Counted from the stretch's first letter, positions 16,046-25,435 are shown. The stretch: DNA of 64,000 nucleotides from Pedobacter sp014947265 (GCF_014947265.1 NZ_JADCNK010000010.1:124001-188000), one strand, 5' to 3'. Made by a program: numbers and translations. The notes: a model not told the origin generated them from the sequence alone.

Positions 16046-16876
16046 TCAATCTTTCAACAATAACACCGGCACATGCGATTTAATCGTTAACCTTTGAGAT
16101 ACACTTTCGTGCAGCAAACTTTCAAAAAAACTATACTTCTTTGGAAGTGCGATAATTAACTGGGCTTCTTCGCTTTTGGCAAATTTTACGATTCCTTTAA
16201 TCGTATCGGGATGATCAGCGTAGTGATATGCCGGCGAAAAATCTTTAAGCATCTCATGTAAAAAATGTTCTTCCTGTGAATCGATCTTATGACCAGAATT
16301 AATATTGAGCACCAAAAGTTCGAGGACGTGTTTGCTCAGGATATTTTTGAGTGCGTGCATCGGGATCACCTCTTTAACTTTTTTAAAATCGCAGGCTAAA
16401 ATGGCTTTACGGATCGATTGATAGTCGGCCTTAGGCGGAACAACCAAAACCGGCACCGGACTCGATTTAGAAATTTTAATCGCATTAGAACCGATATCAC
16501 TTTCGTCTTTCGCTTTTTTACCGTTACTTCCGATAATAATGACATCGATTTCTTCCCTATTTACCCGATCAATGATTGACCTTAATAAGGTTTCCCTTGT
16601 TAGAGAAACCTCTATTTCGGCCTTGGGATTAATCTCCAGCATTTTTGACTTCAGTTTTTCGAGTGCTTCGAGCCTTTTGGTAATTTCGTCGGCGATATTT
16701 TCATCAGTAGTAATGAGCATATCAGGGGTAGGAAGAATGCTCTCGTATTCGGAAACGTAATAAGCATTAAGCAGTATAATTTTTGAGTTCGTCATCGCGA
16801 AACTCAACCTGGCAGCATATTTCGCAGCATGATCAGCTGTTTTAGAAAAATCGACAGGTACAAGGTATGTACTCAT
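16046..16876 (-). CDS. Tandem universal stress protein (two UspA domains)
   Basis: A 276-residue protein. Domain 1 (about 1-147) begins MSTYLVPVDFSKTADHAAKY and contains IIIGSNGKKAKDES...ISKSSPVPVLVVPP, a degenerate ATP signature. Domain 2 (about 150-276) ends SVSQRLTIKSHVPVLLLKD and lacks the G-x2-G-x9-G motif. Two-domain forms are common in Bacteroidota and respond to stress; the specific role is unknown. A large palindrome lies 21-60 bases upstream of the start and is a candidate operator. Confidence 0.88.
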   Translation of the reverse strand: MSTYLVPVDFSKTADHAAKYAARLSFAMTNSKIILLNAYYVSEYESILPTPDMLITTDENIADEITKRLEALEKLKSKMLEINPKAEIEVSLTRETLLRSIIDRVNREEIDVIIIGSNGKKAKDESDIGSNAIKISKSSPVPVLVVPPKADYQSIRKAILACDFKKVKEVIPMHALKNILSKHVLELLVLNINSGHKIDSQEEHFLHEMLKDFSPAYHYADHPDTIKGIVKFAKSEEAQLIIALPKKYSFFESLLHESVSQRLTIKSHVPVLLLKD

Positions 16877-16896
16877 ATGATTAAAAATTATGTTTT

Positions 16897-16936
16897 TACA
16901 TCAATAAATTAATCAATCGATTGATTAATTGATGTA
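16897..16936. promoter_or_regulatory. 40-base palindrome upstream of the tandem UspA gene
   Basis: The inner AATTAATCAATCGATTGATTAATT (16907-16930) is a perfect palindrome. The outer arms TACATCAAT and ATTGATGTA also match, with a 4-base bulge on the left. It lies directly upstream of the start codon at 16876 and in no other gene's promoter. A dimeric regulator site is plausible. Confidence 0.5.
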
Positions 16937-17016
16937 AATCTCGCATATTATCTGATGTATTGCAAATTTTTGAACTGAAGATTTATAACGAGAACGTCAT
17001 TCTGTTTCTTAGTATC

Positions 17017-17097
17017 GTCATTTCGACTGAAGTGAAACGGAACGGCGAAATCTATAATACATTAGAAATAGATCCTTCGACTACGCTCAGGATGACA
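17017..17097. repeat. Palindromic repeat (CTTCGACTACGCTCAGGATGAC family)
   Basis: The left end GTCATTTCGACTGA and the right end CTACGCTCAGGATGAC are roughly inverted, with GGCGAAATCTA and TAGAAATAGATCC inside. A second copy with the same right half lies at 17158-17258. The rest of the 16937-17315 gap holds no supported gene. Confidence 0.65.
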
Positions 17098-17157
17098 ATC
17101 ATGGAAAGCACAATGACCAATGTTAAATTTACAATAATCAATAGTCATAACTTATAT

Positions 17158-17258
17158 CATCATCTTGACTTTAAAGAAGTGAAACGGCGAAATCTATTAC
17201 TAAGTTATTTCTTGAAAATGCGTGTAGAGAGATCCTTCGACTACGCTCAGGATGACAA
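17158..17258. repeat. Palindromic repeat (CTTCGACTACGCTCAGGATGAC family), second copy
   Basis: It shares GTGAAACGGCGAAATCTAT and GATCCTTCGACTACGCTCAG with the copy at 17017-17097. The two copies are direct repeats 60 bases apart and create a false reading frame across both. Confidence 0.65.
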
Positions 17259-17315
17259 TTGCGGTTAGGGTAATGATCAATGCTCAACTAGCAATGACCA
17301 GTGAACTAATGAAAC

Positions 17316-17843
17316 CTACCTACCTGAGTCGGCAGCATTTGGATTTTCATCGTGCCACCTGCCCTGTACTTTCATTACTTTTTCGATAATATCACGCACA
17401 GCTGTTTTGCCTCCATTGTAAGGGGAAACGAATGTAGAGATTGCTTTTATCTCTTCTACCGCATCAGCCGGGCAGGTTGGAAGCCCTACGAGTTTCATTA
17501 CTTTTAAATCAGGGATATCGTCACCCATATAAAGCACTTCTCCTGAAGTAATGCCCTTATATTGAAGATATTGATTGAAAATGGCAACCTTATCTCCTGT
17601 TCCGAGGAACACATCGGTTACGCCCAGATTAAAAAATCGCTTCCCCATGGCAATGCCATCACCACCAGATATAATACAGATGTTATATCCTTTTTTAACG
17701 GCTAATTGCATGGCATAGCCATCTTTAATGTTAAAAGTGCGCAATGACTGACCATTATCAGTAACCTGAACTGATCCATCGGTAAGCACACCATCTACAT
17801 CAAAAATGAAAGTGGTAATTTCTTTTAATTTGTGGAGAAACAT
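17316..17843 (-). CDS. KdsC-like HAD phosphatase (KDO 8-phosphate phosphatase family)
   Basis: A 175-residue HAD-superfamily C0 phosphatase. Asp15 and Asp17 lie in FIFDVDGVLTDG, ISGGDG serves as motif II, GDKVAIF contains the motif III Lys, and YMGDDIPDLKVM is motif IV. The conserved tail GGKTAVRDIIEKVMK matches KdsC-type proteins, which dephosphorylate KDO 8-phosphate for lipopolysaccharide core. The usual ISGR at motif II is SGGD here, so another sugar phosphate is possible. It runs in the same direction as iscX but about 70 bases away. Confidence 0.85.
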   Translation of the reverse strand: MFLHKLKEITTFIFDVDGVLTDGSVQVTDNGQSLRTFNIKDGYAMQLAVKKGYNICIISGGDGIAMGKRFFNLGVTDVFLGTGDKVAIFNQYLQYKGITSGEVLYMGDDIPDLKVMKLVGLPTCPADAVEEIKAISTFVSPYNGGKTAVRDIIEKVMKVQGRWHDENPNAADSGR

Positions 17844-17914
17844 TGGCGCGTTTGGCGTTTAGAGTTAGGCGCTCGGTGCCGACTCAAGACTGAGGACTCC
17901 GAACTCAAGACTAG

Positions 17915-18157
17915 TTACTGATTATCTCTCCACTCGTATACCCAGGCAGATTGAATTTGCTCTAAATGGCCTTCACTGCTTTCTTCGCGAGTACCTTTAA
18001 AGTTGGGCAATTCTAAAACCCATTCTAAAAGTTCAGTAAAGCGGATACGGTAGATTTTGGCTTCTGTAAAATCATCACCAAATTTCTCATATAAAGACAT
18101 TGCTATATCTTCGTAGTCGTTCCAATAAAAAGGTAAAGCAAATTTATCGTTATTCAT
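17915..18157 (-). CDS. iscX: IscX-like Fe-S cluster assembly protein
   Basis: An 80-residue acidic protein. The family pattern is clear: WNDYEDIAMSLYEKF near the N-terminus, IRFTELLEWVLELPNF in the centre and EGHLEQIQSAWVYEW at the end. IscX binds the IscS desulfurase and iron and modulates Fe-S assembly. It is slightly longer than E. coli IscX (66 residues). The next gene on the same strand is a [2Fe-2S] ferredoxin, matching the usual iscX-fdx association. Confidence 0.85.
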   Translation of the reverse strand: MNNDKFALPFYWNDYEDIAMSLYEKFGDDFTEAKIYRIRFTELLEWVLELPNFKGTREESSEGHLEQIQSAWVYEWRDNQ

Positions 18158-18255
18158 GTTGTTTTGTTAGTTAATTGTTGAAATTGATTAATCGGTTAAC
18201 TGTTTAAATTGGCTAATCGACTCCCGACTAAGGACTTTGGACTTAAGACTAAAAC

Positions 18256-18588
18256 CTAGTGCCCCATAAAGTCAGACTGGTCTGGAATGGTCACTTCGAT
18301 ATCGCCGTTAATCACCACACACTGGCAACCTAAACGTGAAGTAATTTTCGGACGGACTGCCCTATCGATAAAGTCTTCTTCTTTGTCAGAAATCTCTTCG
18401 ATATTATCCATGCCCTTTGTTACATATACATGGCAGGTACTGCAACCACAAACACCACCACAGTTGTGCTGTAATTCGATTCCATTATCCAGACAAACAT
18501 CTAAAACAGATTCGCCGGCAGCTATTGGCAATTCAATAGATTCGTGATCTGCTTCTTCAAAATTTATTTTTAGTTTAAAAATGCTCAT
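18256..18588 (-). CDS. [2Fe-2S] ferredoxin, adrenodoxin/Fdx type
   Basis: A 110-residue ferredoxin. Cluster ligands fit C-x5-C-x2-C with Cys43, Cys49 and Cys52 (NCGGVCGCSTCHV) and a fourth Cys in LGCQC (88-90). The C-terminus VTIPDQSDF resembles ISC-type ferredoxins that supply electrons for Fe-S assembly. Adjacent iscX supports this. An extra Cys47 inside the cluster loop is typical of this subtype. On the minus strand a TACTTTTG -7 box lies at 18606-18599, only about ten bases before the ATG. Confidence 0.9.
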   Translation of the reverse strand: MSIFKLKINFEEADHESIELPIAAGESVLDVCLDNGIELQHNCGGVCGCSTCHVYVTKGMDNIEEISDKEEDFIDRAVRPKITSRLGCQCVVINGDIEVTIPDQSDFMGH

Positions 18589-18628
18589 AATTATTTTGCA
18601 AAAGTAATAAGCAGAAGCCGTAATTATG

Positions 18629-19393
18629 CTATTTCAGCGTTAATTTTATGCTATCGCTCAATGTTTGATAAATGTTCTGCAATTCAGGCATATCGGTTAA
18701 CATGCTCAAATGCTTATTTAAAGTGCTTTCATCAGCCCTAACTACTGGCCCAGTCTGCACATTTTCAGGCAGGTTGCTCATTACCTTCTCGGCTGTTTCG
18801 GCAATTAATGGCCTGATGATTTCAAAATTCAAATCGTTCTGACTTAAAATTTTATTTGCCAAAGCATATAGGTGATTCGGAAAATTACAGGCAAATACCG
18901 CTGCCAGGTGTAATACTTTTCTTTTCTCGCCATTTAACTTATATACTTCCCTGCTAATTTTAGCAGCGAGATTGCTTAAAATCGTTAATTGACTTTCATC
19001 GTTCGCTTCAATACAAAGTGGAATATTTTCAAATGAAACCGCTTTTTCTTTTGAAAAAGTTTGCAAAGGATAAAATACCCCCGCTTTAGCAACTTGTGAT
19101 GATAAAACATTAATATCTGTAGTTCCAGAGGTATGTACCACCAGACCAGTTACATTTTTCAATGATTTAGCAACGCTTTCAATCGCATCATCTTTTACCG
19201 AGATGATATATAAATCAGCATTTTGCTTAATTTCATTTAAATCGTTGATGGCTTCAGTTGCAATCGATTGTGCCAATAAGGTTGCATTATCCAGGTTTTG
19301 ACTGTACACCTGCACGATCTCTTCGCCCTTGCTTTTTAAAGCTTTTGCTAAATGTGTGGCAACATTTCCAGAACCTAATAAAACAATTTTCAT
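18629..19393 (-). CDS. Rossmann-like and DUF2520 domain protein
   Basis: A 254-residue protein resembling F420/NADP oxidoreductase-type dehydrogenases. The N-terminal NAD(P) motif is VLLGSGNVATHLAKAL. TSGTTDINVL and GVFYPLQTFSKE match the middle, and a helical DUF2520 domain follows (HLAAVFACNFPNHLYALA). The substrate is unknown. The start at 19393 is chosen because the GSGNVAT motif must lie near the N-terminus. The ATG lies four bases after the ccmF stop, so it may be the last gene of the ccmEF transcript. Confidence 0.88.
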   Translation of the reverse strand: MKIVLLGSGNVATHLAKALKSKGEEIVQVYSQNLDNATLLAQSIATEAINDLNEIKQNADLYIISVKDDAIESVAKSLKNVTGLVVHTSGTTDINVLSSQVAKAGVFYPLQTFSKEKAVSFENIPLCIEANDESQLTILSNLAAKISREVYKLNGEKRKVLHLAAVFACNFPNHLYALANKILSQNDLNFEIIRPLIAETAEKVMSNLPENVQTGPVVRADESTLNKHLSMLTDMPELQNIYQTLSDSIKLTLK

Positions 19394-19397
19394 GATT

Positions 19398-21863
19398 TTA
19401 TGCGACTTTGGCCTCTTTTCTCCTTCTAAAAATTGAAAGTAAGAAACCCACAACCATTACGATGGTACCAGCCCAGTATAAATTGATGAAAGGAAATTCA
19501 ATTGCTTTAAAAACAACCCAATCTTTAGCTTGTTGAGGTTTTTCAAAAATCTGAAGCTCTACTTTTTTCTCATCTGGCAAAACCCTCGAAAAACGGAATT
19601 TCAAATCTAATTCATCCACTTTACGGGCGAAATCGAAAGTATTATTACCTTTTATTAAGAAAATAGGCTCCGTGTTGTAAACTTTACCGGCCGCATTAAT
19701 TTCTAATGGTAAACCAACCGCATAATCGCCTTGCGCAAGTGCTAAATCTTTGGCAGTAGGTTTTCGATCTAAATCTTTCACCGTAATCACACCGCTCGAA
19801 GTATGGATGGTATCGCCTACTGAAACTTTAACAATACGTGGTGCTTTATAGTTTTCATCATCCGAATGCCCTTCATGGTCATCATGCGATTCCTGTTTAA
19901 TAGCTGCACTGGTAATGTGTGTATAAACATCGTAAGTTAAATAGTGCTTGGTATCAGGAGAAGCTATTAAGCCCATTTTCTGATTATCCTGCGTGTGCGG
20001 ATGCAAATTAAAATCTTCTTTAACCTTACCTTCTTTATCTAAAACTTTAAAATTAAGCGTATAAATGGTATTGGGCGCTACAGTAGTATCGGCTACATAG
20101 GTTACAGTATACTTACCCATCTTTTTGGGCTCGTTTTTATATAACATGATGTTCTCACCAGGTTTTTCCGTCTTCTCGAAATCTTTTACCGGGATAAAAT
20201 TATTCGCATTGATGGATAGTGGTTTGTTGGTCGCCGCAGAAATTAATGCACCTAAGATCAGGAAAGCAAAGCCAATATGCGCAATTGCTGATCCGGCCAA
20301 TTTTGCCTTGCCACCGAAAGCCTGGTATAATACCGCAGCGTTAGAAAGTACTGCAAATAAACAACTAAAGGTAATCAGAATGTACATGGTATTGGTATAT
20401 ATACCAGTGACATATACCAAACCTGCTGTTAACACGATCGAGAAGATGATTGCTGATACCAGACTGCTGTAAAATTTGCGCGGATCTGTTCTTTTGTATT
20501 TTAAATATTGAGAGAAACCTGAAATTAAGGTAATTAATACCGCGAAAGGCGCTTGCCATTGATTGTAATATTTTACAGCATCAATTGGCGGCGTAAAGTT
20601 TGTTCCAAAGGCTTTGTTAAATACAGGAACAGAAGTGGAGAATATGACCTGGATACAAGCAATGGTTACCACTAAAGCGCCAATAAACATCCAGAATTCG
20701 CGCGAATAAGTTTCTTCATCTTTGGTGGTAATCGGCAATTCTTTCCACCGTACTACAATCAAGGCTATGGCCAAAACTGCAAAAACTACGTTGTACAATA
20801 TTAGGTGACCAAACATTCCCATATCAGTGAACGAGTGTACAGAAGTGTCGCCTAAAATCCCGCTTCGGGTTAAAAAAGATGCATAAAGCACCAATAAGAA
20901 ACTTAAGAATACTAAAGCGATTGCGGTAAAATAAGCATGACCTGTATTTTTATACGCGATCATTACGTGTACGGCCCCGATTAGGGTTAACCATGGAATT
21001 AAAGAAGCGTTTTCTACCGGATCCCAGGCCCAAAAACCGCCAAAGTTTAACGCTTCGTAAGCCCAGAAAGACCCCATAATAATACCCGTACCTAAAACCA
21101 TCACCGCAAAAAGCGCCCAGGGCATAGCTGGTTTAATCCATTCTTTATATCTTTTTTGCCATAAAGCCGCAATGCCATAAGCAAAAGGCACAACCATACT
21201 GGCGAAACCTAAAAACAAAGTTGGCGGGTGAATCACCATCCAATAGTTTTGTAATAATGGATTTAATCCTTTTCCATCAGTGATGAATTTAAGGTAATTT
21301 TTATAATTTTCTGGATTCGCAAAAACCACAGGTGCCTGTGCTTTTAAATCCATGGCATCTCTTAAAAGTATAAACGGGGAACTTCCAATCCGCTCACCGA
21401 AAATTTCTACACCTAAAAGCATTGAGGTTAAAAAGACCTGAGAAAAGGCTACAACTGTCATTACAGGGCTTTCCCATGATTTGGCTTTCCAAATCAACAA
21501 CGTACCAAGAAATGATTGCCAGAAAGCCCAAAGCCAAAAACTACCTTCTTGTCCTTCCCAAAACGCTGATATGATGTAATATACAGGAAGTTGCTTTGAT
21601 GAGTGAGATTGAACGTAATAATACTCAAAATAATGGCCGAGTACCAGATAGAACAAAATGGCACCAATACCGATAATACTGGCAAAATTAACCAGGTATC
21701 CAATACGGCCTAAGTTTCTCCAGGATTTTTCTTCTAAATTTTTATCGCGGCTGGCAAAAAAATACGATATAGTTGATAGTAATGATGCACTAAATGCCAG
21801 AACAATAAAAAACTGTCCGATTTTACCTGGTAACAGGTGTTCGCCTACAAATTGAATATCCAT
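19398..21863 (-). CDS. ccmF: Cytochrome c haem lyase subunit CcmF (CcsA/CcmF family)
   Basis: An 821-residue polytopic membrane protein. The tryptophan-rich WWD haem-handling motif is NFGGFWAWDPVENASLIPWL near residues 275-295, and MVIHPPTLFLGFA contains a haem-ligand His. There are about 15 transmembrane segments, with a large periplasmic domain in the C-terminal third (about 550-780). CcmF receives haem from CcmE and attaches it to apocytochrome c CxxCH sites. ccmE precedes it by eight bases. A His-rich acidic loop (ESHDDHEGHSDDEN) near residue 660 is notable. Confidence 0.93.
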   Translation of the reverse strand: MDIQFVGEHLLPGKIGQFFIVLAFSASLLSTISYFFASRDKNLEEKSWRNLGRIGYLVNFASIIGIGAILFYLVLGHYFEYYYVQSHSSKQLPVYYIISAFWEGQEGSFWLWAFWQSFLGTLLIWKAKSWESPVMTVVAFSQVFLTSMLLGVEIFGERIGSSPFILLRDAMDLKAQAPVVFANPENYKNYLKFITDGKGLNPLLQNYWMVIHPPTLFLGFASMVVPFAYGIAALWQKRYKEWIKPAMPWALFAVMVLGTGIIMGSFWAYEALNFGGFWAWDPVENASLIPWLTLIGAVHVMIAYKNTGHAYFTAIALVFLSFLLVLYASFLTRSGILGDTSVHSFTDMGMFGHLILYNVVFAVLAIALIVVRWKELPITTKDEETYSREFWMFIGALVVTIACIQVIFSTSVPVFNKAFGTNFTPPIDAVKYYNQWQAPFAVLITLISGFSQYLKYKRTDPRKFYSSLVSAIIFSIVLTAGLVYVTGIYTNTMYILITFSCLFAVLSNAAVLYQAFGGKAKLAGSAIAHIGFAFLILGALISAATNKPLSINANNFIPVKDFEKTEKPGENIMLYKNEPKKMGKYTVTYVADTTVAPNTIYTLNFKVLDKEGKVKEDFNLHPHTQDNQKMGLIASPDTKHYLTYDVYTHITSAAIKQESHDDHEGHSDDENYKAPRIVKVSVGDTIHTSSGVITVKDLDRKPTAKDLALAQGDYAVGLPLEINAAGKVYNTEPIFLIKGNNTFDFARKVDELDLKFRFSRVLPDEKKVELQIFEKPQQAKDWVVFKAIEFPFINLYWAGTIVMVVGFLLSIFRRRKEAKVA

Positions 21864-21871
21864 TAAATAAA

Positions 21872-22306
21872 TTAGTTATATTTTTTCCCGCCGTCTTTGC
21901 TTACTTGTTCGACTTTGCCATCCTTATTAACCTCTACCAGGTTATCATTATATTTAGATGGGCATTTCATTAAAATTTTCGATGCGTAAAATTTGTCCTT
22001 ATCCATTTTACCGATAAGCACTAATTTTTCTGATTTTTCGAAATCCTGCGGTTTGGTACCAGCGTAAATTACCTCTCTCACTTCTCCCTTTTCATCTTTC
22101 ATGTGGAATGAAAAATGGTTCGCGTCTTTTACGGCATCGTAGTAAGTACCCATTGATTTTACCCAATAGCCCATAACATGTTCTTCTTTCTCAGAAAGAG
22201 TTGCTTGTTTGAAATTAGAGTAGGTGTCGGTATTTGCGTTTAAGCTAAATAAAATCCCTACGGAAATCGCGATGGTAATCAACCCAATGATTGCACTTTT
22301 CTTCAT
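21872..22306 (-). CDS. ccmE: Haem chaperone CcmE, C-x3-Y type
   Basis: A 144-residue protein with one N-terminal membrane anchor (about 4-22) and a small periplasmic OB-fold domain. In place of the usual H-x3-Y haem-binding motif it has Cys115 and Tyr119 (LMKCPSKYN). C-x3-Y CcmE is known from some sulphate reducers and archaea. The rest (VIYAGTKPQDFEKSEKLVLIGKM) matches the family. The start at 22306 gives the MKKSAIIGLITIAIS anchor. It is cotranscribed with ccmF. A ccmA gene is not in the window. Confidence 0.88.
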   Translation of the reverse strand: MKKSAIIGLITIAISVGILFSLNANTDTYSNFKQATLSEKEEHVMGYWVKSMGTYYDAVKDANHFSFHMKDEKGEVREVIYAGTKPQDFEKSEKLVLIGKMDKDKFYASKILMKCPSKYNDNLVEVNKDGKVEQVSKDGGKKYN

Positions 22307-22562
22307 GGTTATACTTGTTGTAAAAGCTGGCAACAAAGATAGAAAAATAGGCTTAGCCAGCATTCTTTTACATTTTTCTTGTCTTTATATTGACAATCAA
22401 CTGATTTTTGAAGGGGAAATATTTGTTCTGAATCCCTATTTATAACCGATCTTAAGTAATATCTTAAATCGCTTAAAAGTTCGGCTTGAAATTATTAAGT
22501 TTGGCCTGTCAGATAATTATTCCCTTTTCACATTCCACACAGTAAACATAAACCGGATTAAT

Positions 22563-23243
22563 ATGAACTTGAAACAGTTTTATAAGTTATTGTTATTTAT
22601 CTTTTTGACACCCATTTTAAGCTCCTGCTTTGAGGTAATTGAAGAAATTTCGATGAAAAACAATGGTACTGGTGATGTTATCCTGACCATAAACTTAAGT
22701 CAGAGTAAAACAAAGGTGGCTTCTGTAATGCTGTTAGATAGTGTACAGGGCTATAAAGTTCCCAGTAAACAGAAAATTCAACAAGAATTAAATGAAGCAG
22801 TGTCCTATCTGAGAAAATCAGAAGGAATTTCGAATGTAAAAAGCACGAGTGATTTTAATAATTACATCGCAACCATCAGCTTTTCTTTTAAAGACGTTTC
22901 GAATATCAACAACATCACCAAAAATATTCTTGCGCAGCAAAAAATTAAAGCAACCAATACTTCATCCTATACCTATAACAAGGCTACCAAAACCTTTAGC
23001 CGAAAATACCAGGCAATCGGTACCGCTAAAACAGAATTCAGTAAATTAAAAGCAAAAGACAAGGCGGTTTTTAACGGTGCTACCTACACCAGCATCTATC
23101 GTTTCGAATCTCCTGTAACAAGTAGCGCCAATCCGGCATCAAACATGTCGAAATCCAAAAAAGCCGTGATGTTAAAAAACAGCATTATGGATTTAATTAA
23201 CGGAAAAATTAACGTATCAAACACTATACAACTATCTAAATAA
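22563..23243 (+). CDS. Predicted lipoprotein of unknown function
   Basis: A 226-residue protein with a lipoprotein signal: a hydrophobic stretch, then the lipobox LSSC with Cys22. The mature part is rich in Ser, Lys and Asn with beta-type segments (GDVILTINLSQ, NNYIATISFSF). I do not recognise a family. It is first in a plus-strand series with two DUF4836-type genes (63 and 72 bases apart) and is inserted between ccmE and gdh. The three may form one envelope-protein operon. Confidence 0.7.
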   Translation: MNLKQFYKLLLFIFLTPILSSCFEVIEEISMKNNGTGDVILTINLSQSKTKVASVMLLDSVQGYKVPSKQKIQQELNEAVSYLRKSEGISNVKSTSDFNNYIATISFSFKDVSNINNITKNILAQQKIKATNTSSYTYNKATKTFSRKYQAIGTAKTEFSKLKAKDKAVFNGATYTSIYRFESPVTSSANPASNMSKSKKAVMLKNSIMDLINGKINVSNTIQLSK

Positions 23244-23305
23244 ATCATGTATATAGCCTCAATGGTAAAATAAACATGATCCTTATCTCTAAAAAATCTA
23301 TCTAA

Positions 23306-25363
23306 ATGAAAAAAATTCTAATTGCCATCTCCCTGTTTTTATCACTAAACTTTGCGCAGGCACAGGATTTAGTCAAAAAAATCCCATCAAATGCTTTCAC
23401 AGTCGCTACTATAAAAGGCGATAATGTTTTTAAGCTCATGTTTGTTAAAGATTTCAACGAATCTTTTGTAGGCAAGAAATTATTGACGGAAACCTCTAAA
23501 TCTCTGGATAAAAACTTTACCAGTATAGAAGATTTCGGGATTAACCTGGAGAAAAACATGTATTACTTCAACCAGTTGAGCGATAGTATTACCTACAACT
23601 GTTTTTTGATCCCGATAAAAGATGCCAAAAAATTTGAAAGTTTGATTGAAAACAAAGAGAAAAAATTTACGCAGCAGGGCGATATCCGTACAATGGTTTT
23701 ACCTGATAGTACGAGTATTATCAAATGGAACAATAACATGTTTTATTTTGTAACTGGAAGCATTAAAAGTTCGTTTTTTGCCGATTCTGTTAAATCTGCC
23801 CGTTATGGGATTAAATACACAAAATATGGGTGGGATACAGTAGGATTAGATAGTGCTGCTGTGGCTGTAGATTCTGTGGCGACGGTTGCTTATCCTGAAG
23901 AGATTAATACTCCCGCTAAAGTAAAATCTTATAAAAAGACAAAAACCACTAATAAAAAGAAAAAATCATCAAAAAAAGCCACTAAAGGTAAAACACTAAA
24001 GAAATCTACTGCTGGTAAAAAGAAAAAGCCAGTTAGTGATGGTTTTATTTATGATGGAATATCACCAGACATGCCCGATGATGCGGTAAGGGATAGTGCT
24101 GTAGCTTATGTTTCAAGCGATGTAGCAGACGCTGAAAATTATAATCAGGCTGGTGATGAAAAGCACTATCAAGAGTACCAGAAGGAACTGGCAGAACAGG
24201 ATGCCAAGAAAAAAAGACTGGCTTTTACCTGGATGACTGCTCAGGCCGATAATATTTTCAACGGCACTTACCAATCTATTGAGACAAATAAATCTTATAC
24301 CTCAAGTTTGGATAACAAAGCCATTGCAGAACTTTGGGTATCTAGCCTGCAGGATGTTTACAATTCAATTGCGCCAGAATTTGGCACTTATGGCAAAGCA
24401 GGTCTCATGAAAGGTTATGGCAGTTTAAACGCCAAACTTTTTATGGATAACAAAAGTTTCCGTATTTCTACGGGCTTAGAGCTGGCTCAGGAACAAGCAG
24501 ATGCTTATAAAAAAATTATGAACAGGAAGTTGAACAAAAACTTTCTGAAATATGTAGACAGTGAAAAAGCCCTTGGTTTTATGAGCTATTCTATTGATAC
24601 TAAATCCTATTTAGAAGAATTCCCGAAGTTAATGAAACAAACTTACGGTTCATTTTTGGGCGGTAAAATGGAAGAGGAAATTGATCTTGGCACTGAGTTA
24701 TTCAGTCTTTTGCTTGATGAAGAAGCAGTAAGCAAAGTAATTAAAGGTGATGCACTATTCGTAATCAATGGATTAAAAACCAAAGAAGTTACTTATACCA
24801 CTTATGAATATGATGATGATTACAATCAGAAAGAGGTAACAAAAACCAAAAATGAAACTTTACCTGATTTCCTTTTCATGTTCTCTTCTGAAGATACCAG
24901 ATTGATCAACAAATTGATTAAATATGGTATTCATAAAAATATGATAACGGTTGAAAACAACATTTATAAAATTCAGGAGAAGAAAAGCCCGATTGATATT
25001 TACTTTATGATTAAAGACGGAATTGTTTTTTTTGGTAATTCTTTAAGCGAGATGCAAAGCATCAGTAATAATCAATACAACAACAAAATCAGCAAACTGC
25101 ACAAAGACCTGTTAAGCAAAAACAATTTCAGCTTCCTGTTTAATGCTAAAAATCTTGTAGGTAAAGTGCCAGATTCGGAAATTGGTGGTGAAGAAACCGC
25201 TAAGAAATTTAACAGTACTTTAGAAAAAATGGGCAATGTGTACATGAAATCGAACCCGATTAAGGGCAGATTGGTTTCAGCAGATATTAGCGCCGAAATT
25301 CCGAACGGACATGAAAATGCATTGAAATATTTATTCTCGTTAATTGAAAATGCAGCGAAGTAG
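23306..25363 (+). CDS. DUF4836 family secreted protein
   Basis: A 685-residue protein with a signal peptide (MKKILIAISLFLSLNFAQAQ). The opening DLVKKIPSNAFTVATIKGDN and the long mixed domain fit DUF4836, a Bacteroidota family of unknown function. Residues about 206-241 are a Lys/Thr/Ser-rich low-complexity insertion (KKTKTTNKKKKSSKK). A further region contains TTYEYDDDYNQKE, which is echoed in the next gene (GYEYNDDFEQVEKK). The mature protein is probably periplasmic or surface-attached. Neighbours suggest an envelope role, without further detail. Confidence 0.75.
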   Translation: MKKILIAISLFLSLNFAQAQDLVKKIPSNAFTVATIKGDNVFKLMFVKDFNESFVGKKLLTETSKSLDKNFTSIEDFGINLEKNMYYFNQLSDSITYNCFLIPIKDAKKFESLIENKEKKFTQQGDIRTMVLPDSTSIIKWNNNMFYFVTGSIKSSFFADSVKSARYGIKYTKYGWDTVGLDSAAVAVDSVATVAYPEEINTPAKVKSYKKTKTTNKKKKSSKKATKGKTLKKSTAGKKKKPVSDGFIYDGISPDMPDDAVRDSAVAYVSSDVADAENYNQAGDEKHYQEYQKELAEQDAKKKRLAFTWMTAQADNIFNGTYQSIETNKSYTSSLDNKAIAELWVSSLQDVYNSIAPEFGTYGKAGLMKGYGSLNAKLFMDNKSFRISTGLELAQEQADAYKKIMNRKLNKNFLKYVDSEKALGFMSYSIDTKSYLEEFPKLMKQTYGSFLGGKMEEEIDLGTELFSLLLDEEAVSKVIKGDALFVINGLKTKEVTYTTYEYDDDYNQKEVTKTKNETLPDFLFMFSSEDTRLINKLIKYGIHKNMITVENNIYKIQEKKSPIDIYFMIKDGIVFFGNSLSEMQSISNNQYNNKISKLHKDLLSKNNFSFLFNAKNLVGKVPDSEIGGEETAKKFNSTLEKMGNVYMKSNPIKGRLVSADISAEIPNGHENALKYLFSLIENAAK

Positions 25364-25435
25364 ATTGGTTGGCAACCTTCAGTATGCAATGCAACAGTTA
25401 ACCGATTAACCGTTTTAAACAGTTAACCATATTCC

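Noticed and set aside
16960..17268. Plus-strand frame of 102 codons
   Set aside because: It is composed mainly of two copies of a palindromic repeat, has no protein-like composition and no family match.
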